Positions 53,685 through 63,430 of a DNA stretch of 64,000 nt are shown here, piece after piece (position 1 is the stretch's first letter; the number at the start of each line of letters is the position of its first letter). The translations under genes were made by a program, and so were the position numbers. The stretch is from JASLDZ01 sp038226305. Its GTDB lineage: Bacteria > Pseudomonadota > Alphaproteobacteria > Caulobacterales > Caulobacteraceae. A model generated the notes under the pieces. It did no database searches and was not told the DNA's origin. It was given only the letters and a program-made list of their open reading frames with translations. Location of the stretch: positions 186,001 to 250,000 of the forward strand of contig JBBRQN010000001.1 of the NCBI GenBank assembly GCA_038226305.1, written 5' to 3'.

Positions 53685-54556
53685 CGGGGCACGCCTGTGA
53701 CGAACAGGCCCAGGCGGTCGGCGGCGGCAGTCGTCTCCTCCGGGTCGAGCACGATCACCCCGCCAGCCTCGCCTGCGATGCCGGCGAGGCCGGCTGCGGC
53801 TGCGGCCTCCACAGTGCGTGGGCCGATCACCGGCATGTCGAGGCGCAGATCCTGGATGGGCTTGGGGGCTTTGGCCAACACGCCGCGTCGCGCATCCGAC
53901 GAGCCGCGCAGGGCCTGCGGAAGGCTCGCGACCCTGGCCAGCATGGCATCCGTGCCCTCCTGCGCTTCCACCGCCAGCACGAGGCCGCTGACGACCACGG
54001 CCCCCTGCCCGATCTCGAGTTCGCCGATGGTGCGCGCCACGGCGAGGGCCCGCTCAACGTCTGCCTGATGCCCGGCCGAGGGCGACAGCCGACCCAGCGG
54101 TCCCGCGCCGAGAGTGGGGACGGCGCCGGTGACTTCGTGGGCGCCCTCCAGCCGGAAGCCCGCGTCGACGAAGACCTTCGCCGTCGCTCGCAGGAGCGCG
54201 TCGTCGCCCGCCCGCGCGGCCTCCATCAGGGCGGGGAGCGCCAGGCGGCCCACCTCGTCCACCTGCAACCTCGCAAGATCGGGGCGCGAGACCACGCCTG
54301 CAAAACACACCGACTTGCATCCCGCAGCCTTAAGAAGCGCGATGGTGCGGCCGAATTCGCCCACATGGGCCTCGTCGCCCTCATAGACCTTCAGGGCGGG
54401 GTCAGCGTGGCCGATGAGCCGGACCACGTAGACCGCACGGCCGCGCTCCCAGCAGGCCCGTGCGATGGACAGCGGCAGGGCACCCCCGCCGGCCACGAGC
54501 CCCAGCAGGCCCTGAGGCACCCGGGGCGGCACCGGGGTCAGTCGCTCGGCAGGCAC
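53681..54556 (-). CDS. lpxI: UDP-2,3-diacylglucosamine pyrophosphatase LpxI
   Basis: LpxI makes lipid X, replacing the unrelated LpxH in alphaproteobacteria. The 291-residue DUF1009 protein has LGLVAGGGALPLSIARA, SVCFAGVVSRPDLARL, the domain-joining region, and TLGAGPLGRLSPSAGHQAD in two conserved blocks; DMPVIGPRTVEAAAAAG lies near the C-terminus. Start is GTG at 54556, overlapping lpxA by 19 bp; a slightly later start is possible. Confidence 0.93.
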   Translation of the reverse strand: MPAERLTPVPPRVPQGLLGLVAGGGALPLSIARACWERGRAVYVVRLIGHADPALKVYEGDEAHVGEFGRTIALLKAAGCKSVCFAGVVSRPDLARLQVDEVGRLALPALMEAARAGDDALLRATAKVFVDAGFRLEGAHEVTGAVPTLGAGPLGRLSPSAGHQADVERALAVARTIGELEIGQGAVVVSGLVLAVEAQEGTDAMLARVASLPQALRGSSDARRGVLAKAPKPIQDLRLDMPVIGPRTVEAAAAAGLAGIAGEAGGVIVLDPEETTAAADRLGLFVTGVPR

Positions 54557-55329
54557 AGGGGCCGCGAGGCGTCGGCGCGGATGAAGCCGATGATCTCAGA
54601 CACTTCCGGCGACTGGCCATAGGTCTCGGCCACGTCTTCGATCCGCTCCTGCAGGGTGCCTTCGTTGGCGAACAGCAGGCGATAGGCGGCGCGCATGTCG
54701 TGAATGGTGTCGCGGCTGAAACCGCGCCGCTTCAGCCCCACAAGGTTCAGGCCCTCCAGCCGCGCATGCACCTCGCCCCACACCGAGCCGAAGGGGATCA
54801 CGTCCTTGGTGACGATGGTGCCGGCCCCCACGAAGGCGAAACGGCCCACTCGGTTCCACTGATGCACGGCGCAAAGGCCGCCCAGGAAGACGCCCTCCTC
54901 GATCTTCACGTGACCTCCCAGCGTCGCGCTGGCAGCGAACACGACGCGGTCGCTCACCTGGCAGTCGTGCGCCACATGGCTCGACACCATGAACAGGCCG
55001 TCGGATCCGATGCGGGTGATGCCGCCGCCCAGCACCGTGCCGGTGTGCATGGTCACATGCTCGCGGATCACATTGCGGTCGCCGATCTCCAGCACGGTCG
55101 GCTCGCCCTTGTGCGCCAGATGCTGCGGCGGGCCGCCCAGAACGGCGAAAGGGTGAACGGTACAGTCGCTGCCGAGCCTGGTGCGCCCCTCGATCACCAC
55201 ATGCGAGATCAGCCGGGTGCGCTCGCCCAGAACCACGTCGGGGCCGATGATGCAGTAGGGGCCGATCGCAACGTCCGCGCCGAGCTGCGCCCCGGGATCG
55301 ACGATGGCGGTGGGGTGGATCTGCGCCAT
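54538..55329 (-). CDS. lpxA: UDP-N-acetylglucosamine acyltransferase
   Basis: LpxA performs the first acylation of lipid A synthesis. The 263-residue left-handed beta-helix protein shows hexapeptide repeats (IHPTAIVDPGAQLGADVAIG), the catalytic histidine region in VSSHVAHDCQVSD and GFSRDTIHDMRAAYRLLF in the C-terminal helices. ATG at 55329 overlaps the fabZ stop (TGATG). Confidence 0.97.
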   Translation of the reverse strand: MAQIHPTAIVDPGAQLGADVAIGPYCIIGPDVVLGERTRLISHVVIEGRTRLGSDCTVHPFAVLGGPPQHLAHKGEPTVLEIGDRNVIREHVTMHTGTVLGGGITRIGSDGLFMVSSHVAHDCQVSDRVVFAASATLGGHVKIEEGVFLGGLCAVHQWNRVGRFAFVGAGTIVTKDVIPFGSVWGEVHARLEGLNLVGLKRRGFSRDTIHDMRAAYRLLFANEGTLQERIEDVAETYGQSPEVSEIIGFIRADASRPLCLPSD

Positions 55330-55817
55330 CAGCGCGGCGTCTCCACCACCATAGCGGCCCATTCGGCCTGGGCCGCCAGGGTGTCGCCGACGTAGGCCTT
55401 GCCCGCGAATTTGAACAGATCGCCCCGGTGCTTCACCACCTCGACCGGCATGCGCAGAAGGTCGCCCGGGCGCACGGGCCGGCGGAAGCGCACGTTCTCC
55501 AGCGACATGAAGAAGATCGTCTTGCCCTCCACGTCGGCATCCAGCGACTTCGACATCATCACCGCGCCTGACTGCGCCAGAGCCTCCACGATCAGCACGC
55601 CGGGCATCACCGGGTTGCCCGGGAAGTGGCCCTGGAAGAACGGCTCGTTGAACGTCACGCCCTTGAAGCCGGTGATCGAGGTGTGGGCGCGGTAATCCTC
55701 GCAGCGATCCACCAGCAGGAACGGGTAGCGGTGCGGGATCCGCCTCAGCACCTCGGCGAAGTCGATGGAAGTCGAGGGTTCGGCCAAGGCGTTCGGGTCT
55801 GTCAAACTCTGATCCAT
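55329..55817 (-). CDS. fabZ: 3-hydroxyacyl-ACP dehydratase FabZ
   Basis: FabZ dehydrates hydroxyacyl-ACP in fatty-acid elongation. The 162-residue hot-dog protein has RIPHRYPFLLVDR, the catalytic histidine in FFQGHFPGNPVMPGVL and the glutamate in LIVEALAQSGAVM. ATG at 55817 overlaps the lpxD stop (TGATG). The open frame upstream to 55925 lies inside lpxD. Confidence 0.97.
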   Translation of the reverse strand: MDQSLTDPNALAEPSTSIDFAEVLRRIPHRYPFLLVDRCEDYRAHTSITGFKGVTFNEPFFQGHFPGNPVMPGVLIVEALAQSGAVMMSKSLDADVEGKTIFFMSLENVRFRRPVRPGDLLRMPVEVVKHRGDLFKFAGKAYVGDTLAAQAEWAAMVVETPR

Positions 55818-56848
55818 CACTCTTCGTCCGGGCTGCCCGCCCTGGGTCGCCGCTTCGCCATTCGAGCGAGCCAGGCGGCTTCCCGCAAGGTGCGACGCAG
55901 CGGACGGGCCGGATAACCCGACCATGTCTCGCCCATAGGCACATCGCTCATCACGGCAGAGGCGGCCCCGATCCGCGCGCCGCTGCCGATGCGGCGGTGG
56001 TCGACAACACCTGCCCGACCGCCGAACATGGCTCCGTCGCCGATGATCACGCTGCCGGAAATGCCGGTGTGCGCCGCCAGCACGCAGTTGCGCCCGATCT
56101 GCACGTTGTGAGCGACCTGCACGAGGTTATCCAGCTTGGAATTCTCGCCCACCACCGTATCGCCGAACGCCCCCCGGTCGATGCAGGTGCAGGCCCCCAC
56201 CGTCACGCCGTCCTGCAGGATCACCCGGCCGAGCTGCGGAATATCCATCGCCCCCTCCGACCCCACGCCGACGCCGAAGCCCTGCTCTCCGATCACCGCG
56301 CCCGAAAGGATCCGCACCCGGTCGCCGATAAGCGCGAAGCCCAGGGTGGCGTTGGCCCCGATCCAGCCGTCCCGACCTATGCAGACTCCCGGTCCGATCA
56401 CGGTGTTGGCCCCGACGACGGTGCCTCTGCCGATCCTCGCCCCGGCTCCCACGACGACGCCGGGGGCGAGGCGCACCCCGTCTTCGATCTCAGCGGCGGG
56501 GTGGATGGCGGGTGACAAAGCGTCGAGCGACCGCGGGCTGTGCAGGCGCTGGGCGGCCAGCGCATAGGCGATCTGCGGCGTGGCCGTGACGAGGAGCGCC
56601 GGGCCCTCGCCCGCGGCTGCGAAATCGCCTGCACGCAGGAAGACGGCGGCACCCTGCGTTGAACTCAGCGACGACAGATAGCGAGGGTCGGACAGGAAGG
56701 TGATCTGGCCACGGCCGGCCAGGGCCAGGGGCGCAACGCCCTCGATGGCCAGTCGCGCCTCGCCTCGAACCAGCTCGGCGCGGGATGCCAGCGCGATCTC
56801 ACCGAGGGGGATCGGCCCCAGGGGTTCGAAAAAGCGCGGATCCGGCAT
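55817..56848 (-). CDS. lpxD: UDP-3-O-acyl-glucosamine N-acyltransferase
   Basis: LpxD adds the second acyl chain of lipid A. The 343-residue protein has an N-terminal uridine-binding domain (ITFLSDPRYLSSL) and a hexapeptide-repeat helix with the catalytic histidine region VQVAHNVQIGRN. ATG at 56848; 19 upstream codons are open but Pro/Ala-rich and not conserved. skp precedes it by 56 bp. Confidence 0.96.
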   Translation of the reverse strand: MPDPRFFEPLGPIPLGEIALASRAELVRGEARLAIEGVAPLALAGRGQITFLSDPRYLSSLSSTQGAAVFLRAGDFAAAGEGPALLVTATPQIAYALAAQRLHSPRSLDALSPAIHPAAEIEDGVRLAPGVVVGAGARIGRGTVVGANTVIGPGVCIGRDGWIGANATLGFALIGDRVRILSGAVIGEQGFGVGVGSEGAMDIPQLGRVILQDGVTVGACTCIDRGAFGDTVVGENSKLDNLVQVAHNVQIGRNCVLAAHTGISGSVIIGDGAMFGGRAGVVDHRRIGSGARIGAASAVMSDVPMGETWSGYPARPLRRTLREAAWLARMAKRRPRAGSPDEE

Positions 56849-56904
56849 GGAGGCGGGTGGCGGGCCAGCCGCCCCGGAAGGAGCGGCCGGCCCGCCGGGT
56901 CGCA

Positions 56905-57591
56905 TCAGCGCGGAGCGCTTGCAGCGGCCGCAGCGGCGGCCGCGGGATCGATGTGCTCGCGGTCGAAGGTGATGGTCGGCACCTTGGTGTCGAGTTGGGT
57001 CGCGACGGCGGTCGTGATGTCCATCGCCGGGTTCGCACCGAAAACGGCCTGGTCGGCGTTCAGCAGGAGCGAGCAGTTGCGCGCTTGGTAGACGTTGCGC
57101 ACGACGGGATCGAGCTCGGTGCGGATGCGCTGCAGCGCCTTCTCGCCGGTGGCCTGAAGCTCTTGGTTGCGCAGCTGATCCTTCTGCTGGAAGGCCTCGA
57201 CGCGAGCCTGCAGGGCCTTGCCCTTGGTCTCGATGTCCGACGCGGTGGCGGTGCCGCGCGAGGCCTGGAACGCGCGAACGTCGGTCTGCAGGGAGGTGCC
57301 CTCAGGGGCGAGCTCGGCCTGCACCTGGGCGCGGAGTTGGACCATGCGGGCGTTGGCGGCCTGGCCTGCCTTGGAGCCCGAAACGGCGCGCTCCTCAGAG
57401 AACATGCAGATGCCCGGGATGGCGGGGCCGGAAACCAGGGCCGCAGTCGCGGGCCGGGCCGGGGCCGCAGCCGCGGTGGCGGCGGGAGCCGCAGGCGCGG
57501 AGGCGCGGCCGCGAGATTGGGCGAGGGCTGCGGTCGAAGCGCAGGCAAACACGGCCAGGGTGGCCGCGCCGATGAGGGCTTTGGGGGTCAT
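56905..57591 (-). CDS. OmpH/Skp family periplasmic chaperone
   Basis: Skp-type proteins carry unfolded outer-membrane proteins to BAM. The 228-residue product has a signal peptide (cleavage after AALAQ), an Ala/Pro-rich segment, then a long helical arm region (MVQLRAQVQAELAPEG, KALQARVEAFQQKDQLRN) and the C-terminal YQARNCSLLLNADQAVFG typical of OmpH. ATG at 57591, 5 bp downstream of bamA. It is longer than E. coli Skp because of the linker and an Ala-rich tail. Confidence 0.88.
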   Translation of the reverse strand: MTPKALIGAATLAVFACASTAALAQSRGRASAPAAPAATAAAAPARPATAALVSGPAIPGICMFSEERAVSGSKAGQAANARMVQLRAQVQAELAPEGTSLQTDVRAFQASRGTATASDIETKGKALQARVEAFQQKDQLRNQELQATGEKALQRIRTELDPVVRNVYQARNCSLLLNADQAVFGANPAMDITTAVATQLDTKVPTITFDREHIDPAAAAAAAASAPR

Positions 57592-57596
57592 GATCT

Positions 57597-60053
57597 CTAG
57601 AACTGGGTGTTGGTGGAAAAGCGGAACGCTTCGGTCTTGTCGTACTTCTGACTGGCCAGAATTTGGCTGAAGTCGAGACGGATAGGCCCGAGCGGCGAGG
57701 TCCAGAATACGCTGAGGCCAGCCGACGCCCGCAGGGCCAGATCGTCGCGGATGTTGGGCAGGCGCACGCCTGTCGTCTGATCCTTGGTGATCTTGTCGTC
57801 GAGCTGGCCGATCGTGCCGGCGTAGGTGAACAGCGAGGTGCGGATGCCGTACTGCTCGGGCAGGTAGTTGGGCAGGCTCAGCTCGAGCGAGCCGATGGAG
57901 TAGAACTTGGCACCCAGGGCCTCGTCGTAGTTCGTGTCGCGCGGGCCGATGCCAGCGGTCTGGAAGCCGGGGAAGCTCGCCCCGCCCTTGAAGAACCGGT
58001 CGTTGATCCGCACGGAGTCGCCGCCCAGGGGCGTGATGTAGCCGATCGAGCCCGTGGCGCTGAGCACCCAAAGCGGCGAGAAGCCGTGGTAGAACGAGGC
58101 CTGACCTTCGCTCTTGATGTACTTCACATCGCCGCCGACGCCCGCGAAGTCCTGGTTGGCTTCGAGGAAGAAGCCGCGCGTGGGGTGGATCGGGTCGTTG
58201 CGCTTGTCGAAGTCCAGCGTGTAGCCGACGGCCGAGGTGATGCTCGACCCGCGCTGCTGGCAGATCGTGATCGAGGTCGTGCCGAGGGCGCAGCTCGTAT
58301 CGTCCACCACCACCCGGTCGGTGTGCAGGGTGTAGCGGGTGCGCAGGTAGGTCTGGATGTTCAGCGGGAAGCCCAGCCGCAGCGAACCCCCCGTCGATTC
58401 CGAATCATAGCCCGCGTACTGGCTGAAATTGTAGCGGTACGAGAACAGGTCGAGACCTGCGCGCAGGTCGCGGCCACCGAACCGCGGCTCGGTGTAGGAG
58501 AAGTCGAGCTGGCGACGCAGCGAGCCAATGGAGGCGCGGACGCGCACGTCCTGGCCTGAACCCCGGAAGTTGTGCTGGCTCACGCCCACGTCTAGCAGCA
58601 GCTGATCGACCGAGCTGTAGCCGGCACCGAACGACAGTTCGCCGGTGGGCTGCTCCTGAACCTTCACGCGCAGAACGGTCTTGTCCGGGGCGCTGCCGGG
58701 CACCTGATCCACGTCCACCGTCTTGAAGAAGTCGAGGCGTTTCACCTCGATCTTGGAGCGATCCACCAGAACGCGGTTGTAGGCATCGCCTTCCGCCAAG
58801 CGCATCTCACGCCGGATCACGGCGTCTTGCGTCTGCGTGTTGCCGATGATGTCGATGCGCTCGATATAGACGCGCGGCCCCTCGCGAACGTTGAACGTCA
58901 CGTCCACCGTCTTCTCGGCGGCGTTGGCGGTGTAGCGCGGGCGGATGTCCACGAAGGCGAAACCCGCGGCACCGGCGGCGAAGGTCAGGGAGTCGACCGC
59001 AGTCTCGATGCGGTCGGCCTGGAAAATCTGGCCAGAACGGATGGGCAGGATGGCCTGCAGAACGTCGCCGTTCATGCGCTTCAGGTCGGTCTCGACCCGC
59101 AGCTTGCCAAACTTGTACTTCGGCCCCTCTTCCAGCACGTAGTTGATCGCGAAGCTCTTCTGGTCGGGCAGAAGCTCGGCGGTCGAAGACGTCACGCGGA
59201 AATCGTAGAAGCCCTTGTTCGTGTAGTATTTGCGCAGCTGCTCGCGGTCGTACTCGACCCGGTCCGGGTCAAAGTTGTCGTTGGAGGAGAAGAAGCGGTA
59301 CCAGCGCGTCTCCTTGGTGACGACCACATCCCGCAGGGCGTTGTCGCTGAACGCCTTGTTGCCGATGAAATTGATCGTGGTGATGCCGGTCTTGGGCCCT
59401 TCGGCGATCTCGAACACGAGGTCCACGCGCTTCTGGGGCAGTTCGACGATCTTGGGGGTGACGGTCGCGGAAATGCGGCCGGAGCGGCGGTAGAGCTCGA
59501 CGATGCGCTGCACGTCGGCCAGCACATGGCTCTTGGTGAAGATGCCGCGCGGGTGGATCGAGATTTCGTCGCGCAGCTTGTCGTCGGCCAGGGCCGAGTT
59601 CCCCTCGAAGACCACCTGATTGATGATCGGGTTCTCGACCACACGCACCACCACGTCCTCGCCGTTCTGCTCGATGCGCACATCGGAGAACAGGTCGGTG
59701 CGGAACAGGGTCTTCACCCCGAGGTCGAAACGTGAGGCATCCACGAGGTCGCCCGGCCCGAACGGCAGGTAGGCCGCGATGGTGGAGCTCTCGATGCGCT
59801 CATTGCCAGCCACGACGATGCGCTGCACGCGCATGGCCTGCGGAACCGGCGCCTCGGCGGCCGGCGCGGCTGGTGCCGCGGCTGCTGAGGGCGCGCTGGC
59901 GGGCGGAACCGGCTTGCCGACGGAATCCCCGGCTGGCGCAGACGCCTGCTGGGCGAAGGCCACCCCGCCAAAGGCCGGTGAAGCCAGCGCTGTGGCGCTC
60001 AGGAGCAGGGCCAGGCCCCTGGAACGGGCGGCACGATCGCGGGTGATTGTCAT
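57597..60053 (-). CDS. bamA: Outer-membrane assembly factor BamA
   Basis: BamA is the core of the machine that inserts beta-barrel proteins, including the TonB receptors of this window. The 818-residue protein has a signal peptide, an Ala/Pro linker, five POTRA repeats (first near VQRIVVAGNERIESSTI) and a 16-strand barrel; the region FKGGASFPGFQTAGIGPRD carries the strand-6 motif typically written VRGF/Y, and the chain ends FSTNTQF. ATG at 60053; the open frame to 60140 is not conserved. Confidence 0.97.
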   Translation of the reverse strand: MTITRDRAARSRGLALLLSATALASPAFGGVAFAQQASAPAGDSVGKPVPPASAPSAAAAPAAPAAEAPVPQAMRVQRIVVAGNERIESSTIAAYLPFGPGDLVDASRFDLGVKTLFRTDLFSDVRIEQNGEDVVVRVVENPIINQVVFEGNSALADDKLRDEISIHPRGIFTKSHVLADVQRIVELYRRSGRISATVTPKIVELPQKRVDLVFEIAEGPKTGITTINFIGNKAFSDNALRDVVVTKETRWYRFFSSNDNFDPDRVEYDREQLRKYYTNKGFYDFRVTSSTAELLPDQKSFAINYVLEEGPKYKFGKLRVETDLKRMNGDVLQAILPIRSGQIFQADRIETAVDSLTFAAGAAGFAFVDIRPRYTANAAEKTVDVTFNVREGPRVYIERIDIIGNTQTQDAVIRREMRLAEGDAYNRVLVDRSKIEVKRLDFFKTVDVDQVPGSAPDKTVLRVKVQEQPTGELSFGAGYSSVDQLLLDVGVSQHNFRGSGQDVRVRASIGSLRRQLDFSYTEPRFGGRDLRAGLDLFSYRYNFSQYAGYDSESTGGSLRLGFPLNIQTYLRTRYTLHTDRVVVDDTSCALGTTSITICQQRGSSITSAVGYTLDFDKRNDPIHPTRGFFLEANQDFAGVGGDVKYIKSEGQASFYHGFSPLWVLSATGSIGYITPLGGDSVRINDRFFKGGASFPGFQTAGIGPRDTNYDEALGAKFYSIGSLELSLPNYLPEQYGIRTSLFTYAGTIGQLDDKITKDQTTGVRLPNIRDDLALRASAGLSVFWTSPLGPIRLDFSQILASQKYDKTEAFRFSTNTQF

Positions 60054-60082
60054 GGACTCCAGACCGTTGCGCGCTGCGTCGT

Positions 60083-61306
60083 CTAACCGAACATCGCGCC
60101 GAGCATACGAAACAAACTCAGCTGCCGAACGTCGTTCCAAGTGGCGAACAACATCAGCCCCACGATGAGCGCAAGCCCAACGCGGTAACCTACCGCCTGA
60201 ACCCGCGCGTCGAGCGGGCGCCGGGCGAGGGCCTCATATGCGTAGAACATGAGATGGCCTCCGTCCAGAATCGGCACCGGCAGGAGGTTCATGAACCCGA
60301 TTCCGACCGAAATTACGGCGGCCAAGCTGAGGAGGTTCAAACCGACGTTCAGCACCGCTCCCCAAAGGGTCGGCGCGGCGGCGGCGGCGGCCTTGGCCAG
60401 CTTGCCGGACATCTGGGCGGTGCCCATCAGCCCGCCGATCTGGTCGCCGCTCTCACGGCCCCGGAAGATGCGACCGATATAGAAGACGGTGGTGTTCACC
60501 ACGTCACGGGTGCGGGTCACGCCCTTCGCCACGGCCTGCACCGGCCCGTAGCGAACGTGACGGAAGTCGGCCGCCTGGGCCGCGGGCGAGAAGCCCAGCA
60601 CCCCTACGCTGAGGTTGCGCCCCGTGATCTCGTCACGAATGCTGCGGCGATCGGGCGTCGCGGTCAGTTCGAGGGACTGCCCACCCCGGTTCACGCCGAA
60701 CTGGATCGGGTCGCCCGCACGGATGCGCACGTAGCGCTGCACTTCGTCGAAGCTGTCGGTGGCGCGGCCGTCCAGCCGGTCGATCAGGTCGCCGGGCAGG
60801 AAACCGGCCCGAGCCGCCGGGCTCTGCGGAACCACCTGCGAAATCCGGGGCGGCAGGACGCTTTCGCCCAGCGCCATGAGAAGGCCGGCGAAAATGGCGG
60901 TGGCGAGGAGGAAATTGGCGGCCGGGCCAGCCACGACCACGAGCGCGCGGGCCCATACTGGTTTGCAGTGGTAGAGCCGGCTGGCCGCGGCGGGGCCGTC
61001 GTGGGCCGCGACCTGAAGCCGCAGGCGCTCCGTCTCGTCCGCATCCGGCACCGTAGAGGCCGCGTCCGCATCGCCCGTGAACTTCACGAAGCCGCCCAAA
61101 GGGATCCAGCCGAGCCGCCATTCCACGCCCGACTTGTCGTGCCACTTCAGGATCGCCCGGCCGAAGCCGATGGAGAACTGGTCCACCGAAACGCCCAGCG
61201 CCTTGGCCATCAGGAAGTGACCCAGCTCATGCACCGTCACCACAAGCAGCAGCACGGCGGCGAAGGGGGGCAGGGCCTGCAGGACCGAGATCACGAACGA
61301 GGGCAT
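60083..61306 (-). CDS. rseP: Site-2 intramembrane metalloprotease RseP
   Basis: RseP cleaves membrane-bound anti-sigma factors and remnant signal peptides. The 407-residue protein has the zinc motif VTVHELGHFLMAK (His26, Glu27, His30), PDZ sequence around SPAARAGFLPGDLIDRLDG, and the second active-site motif FMNLLPVPILDGGH near the C-terminus. ATG at 61306; the open frame to 61432 overlaps dxr and is not conserved. Confidence 0.96.
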   Translation of the reverse strand: MPSFVISVLQALPPFAAVLLLVVTVHELGHFLMAKALGVSVDQFSIGFGRAILKWHDKSGVEWRLGWIPLGGFVKFTGDADAASTVPDADETERLRLQVAAHDGPAAASRLYHCKPVWARALVVVAGPAANFLLATAIFAGLLMALGESVLPPRISQVVPQSPAARAGFLPGDLIDRLDGRATDSFDEVQRYVRIRAGDPIQFGVNRGGQSLELTATPDRRSIRDEITGRNLSVGVLGFSPAAQAADFRHVRYGPVQAVAKGVTRTRDVVNTTVFYIGRIFRGRESGDQIGGLMGTAQMSGKLAKAAAAAAPTLWGAVLNVGLNLLSLAAVISVGIGFMNLLPVPILDGGHLMFYAYEALARRPLDARVQAVGYRVGLALIVGLMLFATWNDVRQLSLFRMLGAMFG

Positions 61307-61328
61307 CAGGACTACGCGCTCCGAAGGC

Positions 61329-62534
61329 TCAGGCGTGGACGGGGCGACGCAAAAGCGCTGCCTCGGCCACGGTTCGGGCACTGCGGTCGACCGACATGGC
61401 CGCTTCCAGTGCCTCGTCGCCCTCCCCCGCAAGATGGGCGCCGAAGTTCATGGCCGACAGGGTTTCGGAAACCACTGCGGCGATGTCGAGGAAGCCAATG
61501 CGTCGGGCCAGAAATGCGGCCACCGCCGCTTCGTTCGCGGCGTTGAAGGCAGCAGGCGCTCCTCCCCCCTGCCGCAGGGCGTCTCGCGCCAGGGTGAGGG
61601 CCGGAAACCGGTCCAGATCAGGGCTCTCGAAGGTGAGCGAGCCCCATTTGGCGAGGTCCATCGGCTCGGCCGGCCAGGCGATACGTCGGGGCCAGGAAAG
61701 CGCGCAGGCGATGGGTGCCTTCATGTCGGGCGGGCCAAGCTGGGCGAGGGTCGAGCCGTCTTCGTATTCCACAAGGCTGTGCACCACCGACTGGGGGTGG
61801 ACCACCACGTCGATCTTCGCCTCGCCTGTGCCGAACAGGTAGCTGGCCTCGATCATCTCGAGGCCCTTGTTCATCATGGTCGCGGAATCGACCGAGATCT
61901 TTGCCCCCATGCTCCAGTTCGGGTGGGCGACCGCCTGGGCCGGCGTGGCCGCAGCCATCCGCGCCTTTTCCCACGTCCGGAACGGCCCGCCCGAGGCCGT
62001 GAGGATCAGCCGTCGTACCCGGTCCGCAGCCTCGGGCTGCAGCACCTGGAAGATGGCGGAGTGCTCGGAATCGACCGGAATCACCGATCCGCCCGCAGCC
62101 TTCGCCGCCGCCAGCAGCGCCGGCCCCATGCAGACGAGGCTCTCCTTGTTGGCGAGCGCGATCACCGCCCCCGTCTTGGCTGCGGCGAGCGTGGGCCGAA
62201 GGCCTGCGGAACCCACGATGGCAGCCATCACCCAGTCAGCCCCAACGCCTGCGGCCGCTTCGACGACGGCAGCGTCGCCAGCGGCCGTACGCAGGCCCTC
62301 GCCCCGCAGGGCCTCGTTCAGGTCGTCGAGGCAGGTCTCGTCGGCGATCACGGTCAGGGCGGGGCGCCAGCGCCTGGCCTGTTCGGCGAGCAGCTTCACG
62401 TTACGGCCCGCGGCCAGCGCGCGCATGTCGACCTGCACCTCGCCGCTGCGCTCTGCATGTTCGAGGAGATCCAGCGTCGAAACGCCGATGGAGCCGGTCG
62501 ACCCCAGCACGGAAATCTTGCGGGCGCCGATCAT
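61329..62534 (-). CDS. dxr: 1-deoxy-D-xylulose-5-phosphate reductoisomerase
   Basis: Dxr makes methylerythritol phosphate, upstream of IspDF in the same pathway. The 401-residue protein has the NADPH motif VLGSTGSIGVSTLDLL, ALANKESLVCMG, the metal/substrate site PVDSEHSAIFQ and LTASGGPFR, and SVDSATMMNKGLEMIEA. ATG at 62534 overlaps the cdsA stop as ATGA. Confidence 0.97.
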   Translation of the reverse strand: MIGARKISVLGSTGSIGVSTLDLLEHAERSGEVQVDMRALAAGRNVKLLAEQARRWRPALTVIADETCLDDLNEALRGEGLRTAAGDAAVVEAAAGVGADWVMAAIVGSAGLRPTLAAAKTGAVIALANKESLVCMGPALLAAAKAAGGSVIPVDSEHSAIFQVLQPEAADRVRRLILTASGGPFRTWEKARMAAATPAQAVAHPNWSMGAKISVDSATMMNKGLEMIEASYLFGTGEAKIDVVVHPQSVVHSLVEYEDGSTLAQLGPPDMKAPIACALSWPRRIAWPAEPMDLAKWGSLTFESPDLDRFPALTLARDALRQGGGAPAAFNAANEAAVAAFLARRIGFLDIAAVVSETLSAMNFGAHLAGEGDEALEAAMSVDRSARTVAEAALLRRPVHA

Positions 62535-63430
62535 CGCAGCACCCCCGCCTGCGCCAGAATCCGCGCTCCTGCCACCACCAGCGCCGCCGACATCAAACCA
62601 TCCACCCGATCCAACAGACCCCCATGCCCAGGGATGAGGTCGCCTGAGTCCTTCACACCAAAGCGCCGCTTCAACATCGATTCCAAGAGATCGCCGCCCA
62701 TCGTCGCCACTCCGGCCGCGAGGCCGACGGCCGCAGCCGCCCCGGCGGAGAGCTCCCTGCCTTTCCACAGCCAGAACCAAAGCGCCATCGCCGCGAGGCT
62801 CGACGCCGCCAAGCCGCAGAGGAAGCCGGACCAGGTCTTGTTGGGCGAAATCCGCGGCCAGAGCTTCGGCCCCTTGAGGAGGCTGCCGCCCAGAAAGGCG
62901 AACACGTCCGCCGCCCAGGTAGAGACCAGCAGGAGCGCAGTCCACCAGAAGCCATTATCGGCACCCGGCTGCGAGGAGGCTCCATCCAGCGACAAGCGCA
63001 GCCACCAGAGGGCCAGGGCGGGGGCACCGATGTAAGCGACGCCGAAGCCCACATCGGGAGATCGGGGCGACCAGCCGGCCACCCGTGCCGCGAGCGCCGC
63101 GAGGAGCGCCGCCACCAGGAGAGCCGCCCACCCCACAGACACCCGGCTGTCGAAAGCAAGCAGCAGCGCCGCCAGCACGCAGGCCGCGATCAGCGCCCCG
63201 CTGCGAGACACGACCTCGGGCGAGCACATTTTGGCCCACTCGGAGGCCAGAAGCGCGACCGCCAGGGACAGGAGGATCAGATAGGCCCAGCCCCCCGCCC
63301 ATACACAGCCGACCGCCAGCGGGATCAAGACAGCCGCAGACAGCAGCCGCAGTCTCAGGTTCGGCCAGTCGAAGCCCTTGGGTTTCGGTGCGCTCAAGAC
63401 CGACTGACTATCCGGCGGCGAGGACGTCAT
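62531..63430 (-). CDS. cdsA: Phosphatidate cytidylyltransferase
   Basis: CdsA makes CDP-diacylglycerol for phospholipids. The 299-residue integral membrane protein has about eight spans and the C-terminal signature in GGDLLESMLKRRFGVKDSG followed by IPGHGGLLDRVDG. ATG at 63430 overlaps the end of uppS by 23 bp; a longer frame to 63544 lies in uppS. Confidence 0.95.
   Translation of the reverse strand: MTSSPPDSQSVLSAPKPKGFDWPNLRLRLLSAAVLIPLAVGCVWAGGWAYLILLSLAVALLASEWAKMCSPEVVSRSGALIAACVLAALLLAFDSRVSVGWAALLVAALLAALAARVAGWSPRSPDVGFGVAYIGAPALALWWLRLSLDGASSQPGADNGFWWTALLLVSTWAADVFAFLGGSLLKGPKLWPRISPNKTWSGFLCGLAASSLAAMALWFWLWKGRELSAGAAAAVGLAAGVATMGGDLLESMLKRRFGVKDSGDLIPGHGGLLDRVDGLMSAALVVAGARILAQAGVLR

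Noticed and set aside
61335..63035. A 566-codon plus-strand frame opposite dxr and cdsA
   Set aside because: Shadow of two clear minus-strand enzymes.
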